A program made the position numbers and the translations under genes. A stretch of DNA of 64,000 nucleotides from Verrucomicrobia bacterium CG1_02_43_26 (GTDB lineage Bacteria; Verrucomicrobiota; Verrucomicrobiia; Opitutales; CG1-02-43-26): the NCBI GenBank assembly GCA_001872735.1, contig MNWT01000016.1, forward strand, positions 62,001 through 126,000, read 5' to 3'. Position 1 is the first letter of the stretch; each line of letters opens with the position of its first letter. Shown here in pieces: positions 54,663 to 63,913 of the stretch. The notes below the pieces were generated by a model. The model saw nothing but the letters and a program-made list of their open reading frames with translations, had not been told where the DNA came from and made no database searches.

Positions 54663-55187
54663 ATGGCTGATGAAGATAAAATAGAAGATTTGCCCAACGA
54701 TAAACAATCCCAGGGGGGAGCCTCGCAGAACCCCTGGGTGCCTTTGATCGTTCTCATTGTCCTCGTGCCTTTGGTGTCCATCTTAACAACAAAGTTCATC
54801 ACGATCCCCACAATCCAGAAGCATTTAAAAACAACGGAGTCTACCCAGTCCGCCGGCCACGAGGGTCAGGAAATTCCGGTAGGTCCTCCTCAGAAATATA
54901 AATTTGATAACATCGTAGCAAACATATCCGGTACACTCCAGGCTCGTTACGTTAAGGTCAGTTTTACCGTGGAGGGTAGAGCCGCCAATTTCAAGGATGT
55001 CATCGAGTCCAATAAGGCTAAATTGATCGATGCCACCATCACCCTCCTCTCTTCTTTAACGCTTACTGACCTCGAAGAGCCTGGCATCCAAAATAAAATT
55101 CGTAGCAATCTCTTAAGCGTCTTCGAAACAAAATTAAACCAAGAACTCATTCAGAATCTCTACTTCTCTGAATTCGTTGTTCAATAA
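54663..55187 (+). CDS. fliL: Flagellar basal-body-associated protein FliL
   Basis: FliL surrounds stator units and supports torque generation. The 174-residue protein has an acidic N-terminus, one membrane helix (VPLIVLIVLVPLVSILTTKFI, about 26-46) and a periplasmic domain (RYVKVSFTVEGRAANFKDVIESNKAKLIDATITLLSSLTLTDLEEPG, about 96-142) ending in the usual YFSEFVVQ. It lies between flgE and fliM. Confidence 0.92.
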   Translation: MADEDKIEDLPNDKQSQGGASQNPWVPLIVLIVLVPLVSILTTKFITIPTIQKHLKTTESTQSAGHEGQEIPVGPPQKYKFDNIVANISGTLQARYVKVSFTVEGRAANFKDVIESNKAKLIDATITLLSSLTLTDLEEPGIQNKIRSNLLSVFETKLNQELIQNLYFSEFVVQ

Positions 55188-55220
55188 ACGCTACCCACTA
55201 ATCTCTACCCCACACACATT

Positions 55221-56243
55221 ATGAGCGCGGAAGATTCTGGAGATGATTTTTCAGAAATCCTTAATCAATCCGATATTGATCGTCTCATGGAGGATGCCCA
55301 AGGCACCCCCAGTGGTATCGTTTACAATCTCGAGGGTGAAAAATTCGGTTCCGATGAGAAAATTAACATCGAGGCCTACGACTTTCGTAATCCCGTTTTC
55401 TTAACCGAAACAGAGCTCCGGCAAATCCGTATTCGGCACGAAAAATTCGTCCACTACTTATCCGCTCGTCTCTCTATGTTTCTTCGCTTGGATACCCAGC
55501 TAAAAATGTCCAAGCTTTACACCACCACTTACCAAAAGTTTACAGAAGCCATCCCAAACCCCACGTTCATCAGCCTTTTCCAAATCGATAAACTCGAGGG
55601 AATCGGCGTTATGGATGTGAACCCGCGTTTGGCCATGACGTTCATAAACCGCATGCTCGGTGGCAGGGGCCACTCTATTAAGGATGAACGCTACCTCACC
55701 GAAATCGAAATCACCCTCATGGAGGATGTTATTTATATCATCCTTTTCGAATGGTGCCGCCAGTGGACAGAGTATACGGGCATGGAGCCCATTATCGCGG
55801 GTCAGGAAAATAGTGGTCGTTTCCTTAACACTGCTTCCCCGGACGCCATAGTACTCATCCTCGATATCGAAGTCTCCCTGGGCGATTGCTCCGAAACCAT
55901 GCAGCTGTGCTTCCCTTACTTTATGATCGAGCCGATCATAAAAACAATGCACGCCAATAGTCTCAAATTTAACCAGGGTAAACAGGCGGACAAAACTAAG
56001 CCCGCGTGGACAAAAAGCTACGACAACATCACCGTACCTGTCTCCGCCGAATGGGAGCCTTTCGAAATCCAAGTGCGTGATCTCTTAAACCTCAGGCCGG
56101 GTGACATCCTTGAAATGCCGGAAAACGCTTTACGCAATACCCGTATCCGTCTCATGAATACCGTCTGTTTCATCGGCGAGGCCGGTATAGACTCGGATCA
56201 TAATGCCGTTAAAATAACTCGTAAACATATAGGGGAAAAATAA
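55221..56243 (+). CDS. fliM: Flagellar motor switch protein FliM
   Basis: FliM is the C-ring protein that binds phosphorylated CheY. The 340-residue protein has the N-terminal CheY-binding helix (ILNQSDIDRLM, about 13-23), a CheC-like middle domain (KLEGIGVMDVNPRLAMTFINRMLGG, about 122-146) and a C-terminal SpoA domain. Presence of the CheY motif suggests ordinary chemotactic switching. fliN follows after 3 bases. Confidence 0.95.
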   Translation: MSAEDSGDDFSEILNQSDIDRLMEDAQGTPSGIVYNLEGEKFGSDEKINIEAYDFRNPVFLTETELRQIRIRHEKFVHYLSARLSMFLRLDTQLKMSKLYTTTYQKFTEAIPNPTFISLFQIDKLEGIGVMDVNPRLAMTFINRMLGGRGHSIKDERYLTEIEITLMEDVIYIILFEWCRQWTEYTGMEPIIAGQENSGRFLNTASPDAIVLILDIEVSLGDCSETMQLCFPYFMIEPIIKTMHANSLKFNQGKQADKTKPAWTKSYDNITVPVSAEWEPFEIQVRDLLNLRPGDILEMPENALRNTRIRLMNTVCFIGEAGIDSDHNAVKITRKHIGEK

Positions 56244-56246
56244 ATT

Positions 56247-56513
56247 ATGGAAACACCTACAATTGATACCAAAAATCTCGAAATCGTTTTAGATGTAAGG
56301 GTAAAAGCAACCGTACAACTCGGCTCTTGCGAACTGCCTATGCGAGAAATTGTTGAGCTTTGTCCCGGTGCCGTCATTCAGTTACGCCAAAAAACAAAAG
56401 ACCCAGTAGGCCTCTATGTTAACCAAAAGCTTGTTGCCTATGGTGAGGTTGTTGTGGTAGAAGATAACTTTGGCATTAAAATAACTGAATTAGTCGGAGA
56501 CAGTACCAAGTGA
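56247..56513 (+). CDS. fliN: Flagellar motor switch protein FliN, minimal form
   Basis: The 88-residue protein is essentially a single SpoA domain (IVLDVRVKATVQLGSCELP, REIVELCPGAVIQL, PVGLYVNQKLVAYGEVVVV), the part of FliN that forms the base of the C ring and docks FliH. The usual N-terminal extension is almost absent. Its stop overlaps the GTG start of fliO (GTGA). Confidence 0.93.
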   Translation: METPTIDTKNLEIVLDVRVKATVQLGSCELPMREIVELCPGAVIQLRQKTKDPVGLYVNQKLVAYGEVVVVEDNFGIKITELVGDSTK

Positions 56514-57037
56514 AATGTATATCGTTACTCGCAATCATAATCCTCACCCCGCTCCATCTCGCCGTTGGAGAATCAGTCGCTTCTAAGGACAATACTCTTC
56601 CCCAAGAGGTCATTGAACAAACTATAGTTGAGCAGGCACAAGGTGCCAAACCCGAAATAGTGGTTGATACTGCCGTTGTAACACCGCCGTCTTATTTCCC
56701 TTCACCGCAAAGCCCTCCTTCGTCCGCCGAAATGGTGAATACTTCCGGCCTCATCGGCCAGATTTTCCTCTACCTAGGGCTAATCGCTTTCATCGGCTTA
56801 TTAGTTATCTATATCTCCCGAAAGAGCAGCTTTCCTTTTAGAAATAAAAAACAGGGTAGCAAGCTCATTATCTCGGAAACACGTGTTCTCGGCAATAAAC
56901 AGTTTCTCGTTGTCGTCGAATATGGTCAAAAAAAATTCCTCCTCGGCGTCGGCCCTGGCATGATCAAAAATTTATCTATCCTAAGTTCCGAATTTGATGA
57001 GGATCTTTCCCAAAAAGAATCTTCAAGTTCGTCATAA
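56510..57037 (+). CDS. fliO: Flagellar biosynthesis protein FliO
   Basis: FliO assists assembly of the FliP ring in the export gate. The 175-residue protein has a signal-like start (ISLLAIIILTPLHLAVG), a Pro-rich linker, one membrane helix (about 82-104) and a cytoplasmic domain (KLIISETRVLGNKQFLVVVEYGQKKFLLGVG) typical of FliO. GTG start overlapping fliN. fliP follows after 12 bases. Confidence 0.88.
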   Translation: MKCISLLAIIILTPLHLAVGESVASKDNTLPQEVIEQTIVEQAQGAKPEIVVDTAVVTPPSYFPSPQSPPSSAEMVNTSGLIGQIFLYLGLIAFIGLLVIYISRKSSFPFRNKKQGSKLIISETRVLGNKQFLVVVEYGQKKFLLGVGPGMIKNLSILSSEFDEDLSQKESSSSS

Positions 57038-57049
57038 AGTCGTACCTCT

Positions 57050-57817
57050 TTGAAACCTTTTAAATATACCCCTCTCCTCCTTACTTTAGGCTTCTTCTTC
57101 TTTTCGGCAGCGCTTACGCCTGCGTTCGCTCAAGCTGCCCCCGCTCAGCCCACATTCCGATTAGATATTAGCGGTCTCGATAGCCCGGGTGACCTCAGTG
57201 TCGCCATCCAATTGCTTTTCTTCATGACGTTGCTCACCCTGGCACCGTCTATCATTATGTTGATGACAAGCTTCACGCGTATCGTCATCGTCCTGGGTTT
57301 CGTCCGTAACGCTCTCGGTGTCCAATCTGCCCCCGCAAACCAAATCATTATCGGGCTAGCGCTCTTTCTCACATTCTTCCTCATGGCTCCCATCTGGGAA
57401 CGCGTCTACAGCGAGGCCGTTCAGCCTTATATGGATAAAAAGATAACGTCCACACAGGCTTTCGATAATGGCTCCGCCCACCTCAAGGGTTTCATGTTAA
57501 AGCAAACGCGAGAATCCGATATCGAATTCTTTCTCGGCCTGGCCAGTATGGGCTCAACCTTACCGTCAGACCTCCCCATGCGCGTTGTTATACCGGCTTT
57601 CATCATGAGTGAGCTTCGTACCGCTTTTCAAATGGGTTTTATGATATTTGTTCCTTTCCTTATCATAGACTTCCTCGTCGCGTCAACGCTCATGGCCATG
57701 GGTATGATGATGATGCCCCCCGCTATTATATCTTTGCCTTTTAAAATACTCCTATTCGTTCTCGTAGATGGTTGGTACCTTGTGGTACGTTCCCTCGTCG
57801 AAAGCTTCCGATTATGA
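57050..57817 (+). CDS. fliP: Flagellar export gate protein FliP
   Basis: FliP is the main membrane channel of the flagellar type III export gate. The 255-residue protein has a signal peptide (about 1-28), the conserved SFTRIVIVLGFVRNALGVQSAPANQ (residue block about 85-109), and RVVIPAFIMSELRTAFQMGFMIFVPFLIIDFLVAS (about 183-217). The start is TTG at 57050, as no in-frame ATG precedes the signal peptide. The gene overlaps fliQ by 4 bases. Confidence 0.95.
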   Translation: MKPFKYTPLLLTLGFFFFSAALTPAFAQAAPAQPTFRLDISGLDSPGDLSVAIQLLFFMTLLTLAPSIIMLMTSFTRIVIVLGFVRNALGVQSAPANQIIIGLALFLTFFLMAPIWERVYSEAVQPYMDKKITSTQAFDNGSAHLKGFMLKQTRESDIEFFLGLASMGSTLPSDLPMRVVIPAFIMSELRTAFQMGFMIFVPFLIIDFLVASTLMAMGMMMMPPAIISLPFKILLFVLVDGWYLVVRSLVESFRL

Positions 57818-58083
57818 CCATTGAATCCTCAGTTGATATCTTGAGGACGCTTATCCTCACTTCCATAACCCTCATCGCCCCTCTCATGGCAACCGCCATC
57901 AGCGTAGGCGTGCTCATCAGCTTGCTACAATCCATTACAAGTATCCAGGAACAAACCCTAACATTTGTCCCTAAGCTACTAGCCGTCTGCTTCGTCCTCA
58001 TCGCCTCCGCTCACTGGATGATCCGCACGCTCATGGAGTTTACCATCACTTTTATACAAAAACTCCCTGAAATGGCACGATGA
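57814..58083 (+). CDS. fliQ: Flagellar export gate protein FliQ
   Basis: The 89-residue, two-helix protein (IESSVDILRTLILTSITLIAP; ISVGVLISLLQSITSIQEQTL) forms part of the export gate with FliP and FliR. The frame is open upstream to 57772, but the ATG at 57814 overlaps the fliP stop in the usual ATGA form and gives normal length. Confidence 0.95.
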   Translation: MTIESSVDILRTLILTSITLIAPLMATAISVGVLISLLQSITSIQEQTLTFVPKLLAVCFVLIASAHWMIRTLMEFTITFIQKLPEMAR

Positions 58084-58841
58084 CTTTTCCCTTAACGGAT
58101 ATCATTATTGGTTTCTTCGTCCTCGGGCGTACCGCGGGCTTCCTGATGATGATTCCCTATTTTTCCGGAAAAATCATCCCGCTACCGGTTCGTTTCGCCC
58201 TAGCAATCACATTTGCAATCCTCATCTATCCCAAGATTAACGAAACCACCCCGATCCCTTCCCACGTCCTAGGGCTCTTCTTAATCTTCGCAAAGGAATT
58301 TCTCTTCGGCACACTCATGGGTTTTGGTGCCCGCATAGCCTTCTGGGTAGCAGAATTCGCCGGCTCCGTCATCTCCACGGAAATCGGCCTCTCCATGAGC
58401 TCGAACTTCGATCCCATCGCGCAAACCCGTTCAACTGTCATCAGCACCGCTCTGTTCTACATGACAGCGATCCTTTTCTTCATAACAGGTGTCCATTACC
58501 AAACGCTTCATAACTTTGTCATGAGCTATTACCACTTCCCTGTCCTCGGCGGTTTCCCCGCCTTCCGCGGGGTCGAAGGTCTCGTAAAGGCCACCAGTCT
58601 CATTTTCCTCGTTGGCGCCCAAGCGGCAGCCCCCGCCATCGCCCTCAACTTCGTCATCAACGTCACCTTCGCCATCATGGGCAAAGCCGTCCCCAAAATG
58701 AACGTCTTTATGGTGAGCTTTTCCGTAAGAATCCTAGCCGGCCTAACCCTCCTCTTCCTCACCGTTGGCCTAATAACCCAATACCTCTACAAAATCATCG
58801 ATTTTACCCCACGGATAATTATCGATGTCATTACGTTTTAG
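58080..58841 (+). CDS. fliR: Flagellar export gate protein FliR
   Basis: The third gate protein. The 253-residue sequence has the FliR pattern of several membrane helices with LRAGFLMM-like start (VLGRTAGFLMMIPYFSGKIIP), FAKEFLFGTLMGFGARIAFWVAEFAGSVISTEIG (about 63-96) and LTVGLITQYL near the end. It is the last gene of the operon here; flhB, which normally follows, is absent. An ATGA overlap joins it to fliQ. Confidence 0.95.
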   Translation: MTFPLTDIIIGFFVLGRTAGFLMMIPYFSGKIIPLPVRFALAITFAILIYPKINETTPIPSHVLGLFLIFAKEFLFGTLMGFGARIAFWVAEFAGSVISTEIGLSMSSNFDPIAQTRSTVISTALFYMTAILFFITGVHYQTLHNFVMSYYHFPVLGGFPAFRGVEGLVKATSLIFLVGAQAAAPAIALNFVINVTFAIMGKAVPKMNVFMVSFSVRILAGLTLLFLTVGLITQYLYKIIDFTPRIIIDVITF

Positions 58842-58918
58842 ATGTAAAGAAACAGGATCAGACTTAGAATTCAGGTTGGCATTTTTATTTAACGGTGCCT
58901 CCCGATCAGCCATTAAAA

Positions 58919-61012
58919 TCACTCAAGTTCATCTTTTTCAAGCAACTTCCTACCACGCTCACTTTTGCTGAAAAAATCCAAAATTTTACCCTCGGTTGCT
59001 TCCATCAAAACATCAATAATGAGCTTATTTTCCAAAGTCTTTTTACTCATCAATCCATCCTTCACCGGAAACAGATGTACACGATCAATAGTTTCATTCA
59101 TCAACAAAATAAACTCATCATCATCCTTAAAATTCTCAAGCACTATATTTAGTATGATCGGCAAATCCTTAACGCGCGGAACGCCATGGCTATCATCACA
59201 GGCTTCCATTACCGCCTTTTTTAGGTAATCTTTTTTGATCTCAAACGTTACATCGGCTAACGCTTTAATCATTTCTTTCGGTAAAATTTTTTGCAAACTG
59301 TCATACAAATCTCGATTACTATACTTCAGGTAATGTATCAACGGTAATTGGTAGGTCTTATGCGTCACGCATGAAAGCAGCTCTTTCAACATTGCCTCAG
59401 GTACTAATTTAATGATCTCCCCAATTTCTTTTTCATCACTTGCTAAGGTTAAAATTTTAAATAATGAATTCGCCAAAACCAGTCTATCCCTCTTGTACGC
59501 ATCAGGATACTCATCTTTCGTTTTCGTGAACCCAAGTTTGCTAATATCTTCTAGGAAATATTTTGAGATTTCTTTTTCCATGTAGTCATAATGCTTGTCA
59601 TCACTTCTTTTCATGGCATCTTCCAACTTATCAAAGTAATCTGAGCTCTTCTCCCAATAAACGCCTTCTTTCTCTAGTTGCTTAATCGCAGTCAGGGTCT
59701 CTAAACCAAGAGCTTGGTTAAAATAAATGCAATTACCCACTACTTGTCGTTTGTCTTTCAGTTGGCGCTCAAAAAGCAATGACATATCGGGCTCAACATC
59801 TTTCATGTTCTTAATCGTATTGTTAACTTGTTCTTTAAAGCGTATGCCACCCTTCATTTCTGTCACCGTAAATAGGTTTATTCCGGAATAGTTCTTGCCA
59901 ACAAGCTCAGGCTTATCCGTCACATATCCTTTATCTTTTTTCTTTATATCTCCCAAATTTACGGCTAAGCGATTTCGCCCATTAAGATCCACCACCATGC
60001 GTACCCGCCGTCCTTCCAATTTGGATTTTTCTCCCTTGACTGCAATGTAAGACTGCAGGTGCCCGGATCCTTCCTTGTCAAACATCCTAACCTTTATCGG
60101 CTTGCCATCCTTATCTTGGGTAAAGGTTACCCAATCATGTCGAGCTTCCATAACCTTTATAAGATCTTTAACAATTTCACTGTCCTTATTGCGCTCGGCA
60201 AATAATGTTAAATACCCAATCAGTTCTTCCCTAACCAAACGCCCAAAGTATCCCTCAGATGCCTCACATATTAAGCCCAACAAATGTATCTTGAACATTC
60301 CGTATGCCACCTCAAACTTATCCTTGGGCATATTGTCTCTTATATCCGCAAGAGTTATTTCAGGAATGCTACACACAAGTTCGCCTATAAAACTTCCTGC
60401 ACGGCATCCATGATACGTATCTAATATATTTGGTTCGCCATCGCGTAATACTTGTAGCACGAATGCTTTATTGCCGGACTCCGCCATACACGTAAACCAA
60501 CTAGCAGCATAGCCCTCTTCTGTTTTTGCCGTGAAGTCAGATAAAGCTCCTTCTTTAAGAAGCTCCTTAAAAATGTCATAGTGCCCCAGCTTGCTGGCCA
60601 TCAAAAATGGAGTGTAATCATTTTTATTCCTAAAATCGTCAACAAATATCCATTTCTTATTGTATGCTGCTATTATCTGTTTAACGCACCCCAAATCCCC
60701 TCCCTTAACTGCTGCCATTAACAAACTGTCTCCTGTTTCTTCTCCCACAAACTTAAGATCAAAGCCTTCTTGCCCCATATAGTATTTCAGTCGTTCCAAA
60801 TCCCCTTCCTTTGCCGCAAAAAAAGCGCCCGCTGTATTCACAGAAACATTACTGTTAAATTCATAATTCCAACTTATCTTCTTTTTAAGTTCATCCACTT
60901 CGTTATCATGAGACTTATCCGTTGATAATGATTTTTCGTTACTTTTAACAGAGCGCCTGGTAACATCGCGATTACCGGAAGAATAATTTGTATTCATAGC
61001 AGAATATAGCAT
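58919..61012 (-). CDS. Ankyrin-like orphan protein, about 697 residues
   Basis: N-terminal ankyrin-type repeats are visible in the first third (TAGAFFAAKEGDLERLKYYM; DSLLMAAVKGGDLGCVKQII; YTPFLMASKLGHYDIFKELL). The remaining 450 residues are charged and unrecognised, with segments such as RRVRMVVDLNGRNRLAVNLG. There is no signal peptide or membrane helix. Starts at 61012 (GGA ribosome-like site) and 60997 (MNTNYSSG) are both possible. Ankyrin proteins in bacteria often act in host or protein binding; I infer nothing firmer. The upstream region holds a parS-like palindrome and a TATAAT-like box. No neighbours are functionally linked. Confidence 0.65.
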   Translation of the reverse strand: MLYSAMNTNYSSGNRDVTRRSVKSNEKSLSTDKSHDNEVDELKKKISWNYEFNSNVSVNTAGAFFAAKEGDLERLKYYMGQEGFDLKFVGEETGDSLLMAAVKGGDLGCVKQIIAAYNKKWIFVDDFRNKNDYTPFLMASKLGHYDIFKELLKEGALSDFTAKTEEGYAASWFTCMAESGNKAFVLQVLRDGEPNILDTYHGCRAGSFIGELVCSIPEITLADIRDNMPKDKFEVAYGMFKIHLLGLICEASEGYFGRLVREELIGYLTLFAERNKDSEIVKDLIKVMEARHDWVTFTQDKDGKPIKVRMFDKEGSGHLQSYIAVKGEKSKLEGRRVRMVVDLNGRNRLAVNLGDIKKKDKGYVTDKPELVGKNYSGINLFTVTEMKGGIRFKEQVNNTIKNMKDVEPDMSLLFERQLKDKRQVVGNCIYFNQALGLETLTAIKQLEKEGVYWEKSSDYFDKLEDAMKRSDDKHYDYMEKEISKYFLEDISKLGFTKTKDEYPDAYKRDRLVLANSLFKILTLASDEKEIGEIIKLVPEAMLKELLSCVTHKTYQLPLIHYLKYSNRDLYDSLQKILPKEMIKALADVTFEIKKDYLKKAVMEACDDSHGVPRVKDLPIILNIVLENFKDDDEFILLMNETIDRVHLFPVKDGLMSKKTLENKLIIDVLMEATEGKILDFFSKSERGRKLLEKDELE

Positions 61013-61096
61013 AATTTTTCCATACTTCAAGATATGGAGACCATTTTCAACAAATCCTCACGAAATACTGCTCATAATTTCACTACCCCATCCAAT

Positions 61097-61118
61097 GTTT
61101 GTTTCAGGTGAAACAAAC
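61097..61118. promoter_or_regulatory. parS-like palindrome (site 2)
   Basis: Perfect 10-base arms flank a GG centre. The 16-base core TGTTTCAGGTGAAACA (61100-61115) differs from the consensus parS TGTTTCACGTGAAACA at one position. On the other strand it is one base from site 1 at 8442-8457. A TATAAT box on the minus strand (61131-61126) would place a transcription start beside it, so an operator role is the alternative. Confidence 0.65.
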
Positions 61119-61276
61119 CGCCTCCATTATACCGAACAAATAGCTAAAAAATGAACAGAAAATAACCAAATAATTATCAATTAAAGATCAATTGGATATC
61201 ATAAATACTCAATAAATAATCCAATAAACGCTACAAATAACAGGTTTTTGGCTCATCTCACATCGTTAGAATACCC

Positions 61277-61305
61277 TTGAACTATTCCACAAAATAAAAG
61301 ATAAT
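61277..61305 (+). promoter_or_regulatory. Promoter for hom-lysC-thrC
   Basis: TTGAAC (61277-61282) and GATAAT (61300-61305) are 17 bases apart, with a start near 61312 and only a short leader to ATG 61322. No threonine attenuator or leader peptide is seen. Confidence 0.55.
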
Positions 61306-61321
61306 TTTGTTATATTTCCCC

Positions 61322-62635
61322 ATGGATCCTAAAAAAATTAAAATCGGCCTACTAGGCTTTGGGACCGTTGGCCAAGGGGTCTGGAAGGTTCTTGAAGCCA
61401 AAAAAGCCAAGTTTTTAGAGCACTTTGGCCTCGAAATTGAGATCCAGCGTATATTTGTCCGCAACCCTCATAAAAAAAGAGAGATCGCTCCTCCAGCGCA
61501 TTCCCTAACTATGAATGCCGATGACATCCTAAACGATCCCAATATAGACATAGTATGCGAGCTCATGGGTGGCGTAGAACTAGCTAAAGAGCTGACTCTA
61601 AAAGCATTAGTAAATAAAAAACCCATCATAACAGCCAACAAAGCCGTCATCTGTGAGCATGGAAAAGAGATCTTTCGTATCGCCAACGAACACGAAACCC
61701 CCATATTTTTCGAAGCTAGCGTCGCCGGAGGAATCCCTATAATAAAGGTTCTCAGGGAGGGATTGGCAGCAAACTCTTTTCCATCCATCTATGGAATCCT
61801 AAATGGCACGTCAAACTATATCCTAACCCGAATGGAGCGTGAGTCACTTTCGTTCGAGGAGACAATCGCCGATGCTCGCCTACTCGGCTACGTGGAGGCA
61901 GATGAAGCCTTAGATCTAGACGGCATTGATGCCGCCCACAAGACTGCTATCCTAGCCTACCTGGCTCATGGCAAGTGGATCTCGCCATCAGAAATGATCA
62001 TAGATGGCATACGTAATATATCCCAGTTAGACATTAGGTTTGCCAGGGAATGCGGGTATAAAATAAAGCTATTAGCCAAGATTGAGGCCAATTTAAAAAA
62101 GAACCTAATATCGGCTTCTGTTTGCCCCACTTTTGTGCCGATTAACGAAAGCATAGCCTCTGTAGACGAGGTCTATAACGGCATAACGCTCATTGGCGAC
62201 GTGGTCGGCAAGGTAATGCTAACCGGTCGTGGTGCCGGCATGAATCCCACTGCCAGCGCAGTCGTCAGCGACATCATAGATTGCGCCCGCCTACACTGCG
62301 CCCACAAAAACCCCTACGATGCCAGCCTAGGCAAGGAGAACAGTGATATAGCGCTCTGCCCCCCAGAGAACATCTTTGAAAAGTTTTACCTACGCCTATC
62401 CGTTGCTGACAAAACCGGAACCCTCGCAGAAATCTGCAAATCACTGTCCAATAACGACATAAGCGTAGCCACCATGAAGCAACTCACCGGCCCGGAAGAG
62501 GGCACAGCCACCCTACTCCTCACGCTCCATCAGGCCAGCGAGCAAAGCATGCAAACCGCCCTTCACCACCTAAAAGAGTTACCGATAGTACTGGACAATC
62601 CCTTTCTAGCTCGCATTATGAGTACTCATCATTAG
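61322..62635 (+). CDS. hom: Homoserine dehydrogenase
   Basis: The enzyme reduces aspartate semialdehyde to homoserine, leading to threonine and methionine. The 437-residue protein has the nucleotide-binding LLGFGTVGQGVWKVLEAK, the signature region PSIYGILNGTSNYILTRME and DLDGIDAAHKTAILAYLA. A C-terminal ACT domain (about 350-430, LRLSVADKTGTLAEICKSL) suggests threonine feedback. The frame is open from a TTG at 61307, but ATG 61322 is preferred. lysC follows 21 bases later. Confidence 0.96.
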   Translation: MDPKKIKIGLLGFGTVGQGVWKVLEAKKAKFLEHFGLEIEIQRIFVRNPHKKREIAPPAHSLTMNADDILNDPNIDIVCELMGGVELAKELTLKALVNKKPIITANKAVICEHGKEIFRIANEHETPIFFEASVAGGIPIIKVLREGLAANSFPSIYGILNGTSNYILTRMERESLSFEETIADARLLGYVEADEALDLDGIDAAHKTAILAYLAHGKWISPSEMIIDGIRNISQLDIRFARECGYKIKLLAKIEANLKKNLISASVCPTFVPINESIASVDEVYNGITLIGDVVGKVMLTGRGAGMNPTASAVVSDIIDCARLHCAHKNPYDASLGKENSDIALCPPENIFEKFYLRLSVADKTGTLAEICKSLSNNDISVATMKQLTGPEEGTATLLLTLHQASEQSMQTALHHLKELPIVLDNPFLARIMSTHH

Positions 62636-62656
62636 AGTAAAGGTGTAGCGCGTGTC

Positions 62657-63907
62657 ATGGCATTAATCATACAGAAATATGGGGGAACATCCGTAAAGGA
62701 TATCGATCGCATTAAAGCAGTAGCAGAGCGGATTAAGGCTACTTATGATGCCGGAAATCAGGTCGTTGTCGTAGTCTCAGCTCGCGCCGGCGTGACAAAC
62801 GAGCTCATTCAACGCGCCCGCCAAATCAATCCCCAAGCCAACAAGCGGGAAATGGACATGCTCCTGGCCGTTGGCGAACAGGAAACCATCGCTTTAATGG
62901 CTATTGCCTTGCATACGATTGACGTCCCTGCCGTCTCCCGGACAGGCGCTCAGGCTGGTATTATAACAGACCACGACCACACGTGCGCCCGCATCGTCAA
63001 TATAGACGGCGGTGACCTGCTGGAACAGCTTTCGCAAAACAAAGTGGTCATCGTAGCCGGCTTCCAGGGCATGAGCCGCGAGGGCAACATAACCACACTG
63101 GGGCGTGGCGGCTCAGACTTGACTGCCATTGCCATAGGAGCGGTCGTAAAGGCCGATATTGTTCAGATTTTCACAGATGTAGATGGTGTTTATACCGCAG
63201 ACCCCCGAATCGTCCCCGAAGCCACAAAAATAGAATGCATTTCCTATGAAGAGATGCTCGAGCTCGCTTCACAAGGGGCTAAGGTAATGCAGGCCCGCTC
63301 CGTTGAGTTTGCACAAAAGTATGACGTACCCTTTGAAGTCAGATCCAGCTACAATAATGAACCCGGAACAATCGTTAAGAAGGAGGCCCCCGTTATGGAA
63401 GAAGTACTCGTAAGAGGAACCGTGCTCGATGTCAATCAGGCAAAGATCACGGTAGACAAGTTACCCGACAAGCCTGGAACCGCTTCCATGATATTCGTCG
63501 CGCTGGGAAAAGCCAAAATCATGGTGGACATGATCATCCAAAACGTAGGCGAAGCTGGTGAAGCCAGCTTGACCTTCACTGTCAATCGTGATGAAGCACA
63601 CACCGCTAAAAAGGTGGTTGCAGAGGCCTTAAGCACACTCGGCTGGGAAGGCACCGCACGGGATGGCGAAATTGCGATTATTTCCGTCATCGGCATCGGA
63701 ATGCGCTCCCATGCTGGAGTTGCGGCAACTATGTTTGAGGCCCTGGCCAAAGGCGGCGTTAACATCAAAACGATCACCACGTCCGAAATTAAGATTTCCT
63801 GCGCAATCGACCCAATAGATGCCCAAAAGGCCTTAAAAGTGGTTCATAAAGCCTTTAGGCTAGACGAACCTGAAAGCATCCGCATGCAAAAAATTTGTGA
63901 AAAATAA
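62657..63907 (+). CDS. lysC: Aspartate kinase
   Basis: The enzyme phosphorylates aspartate, the entry step for lysine, threonine and methionine. The 416-residue protein has the kinase start IQKYGGTSVKDIDRI, TLGRGGSDLTAIAIG and DVDGVYTADPRIVP, then two C-terminal ACT domains (about 265-410, DKPGTASMIFVALGKAKI and VIGIGMRSHAGVAATMFEAL), so feedback control by an end product is expected. It lies between hom and thrC in a classical operon. Confidence 0.96.
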   Translation: MALIIQKYGGTSVKDIDRIKAVAERIKATYDAGNQVVVVVSARAGVTNELIQRARQINPQANKREMDMLLAVGEQETIALMAIALHTIDVPAVSRTGAQAGIITDHDHTCARIVNIDGGDLLEQLSQNKVVIVAGFQGMSREGNITTLGRGGSDLTAIAIGAVVKADIVQIFTDVDGVYTADPRIVPEATKIECISYEEMLELASQGAKVMQARSVEFAQKYDVPFEVRSSYNNEPGTIVKKEAPVMEEVLVRGTVLDVNQAKITVDKLPDKPGTASMIFVALGKAKIMVDMIIQNVGEAGEASLTFTVNRDEAHTAKKVVAEALSTLGWEGTARDGEIAIISVIGIGMRSHAGVAATMFEALAKGGVNIKTITTSEIKISCAIDPIDAQKALKVVHKAFRLDEPESIRMQKICEK

Positions 63908-63913
63908 TCATTC

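Noticed and set aside
61031-61321. Riboswitch or leader peptide before hom
   Set aside because: I saw no run of threonine or isoleucine codons and no stable hairpin followed by a T-run. The predicted start leaves only about 10 bases of leader.
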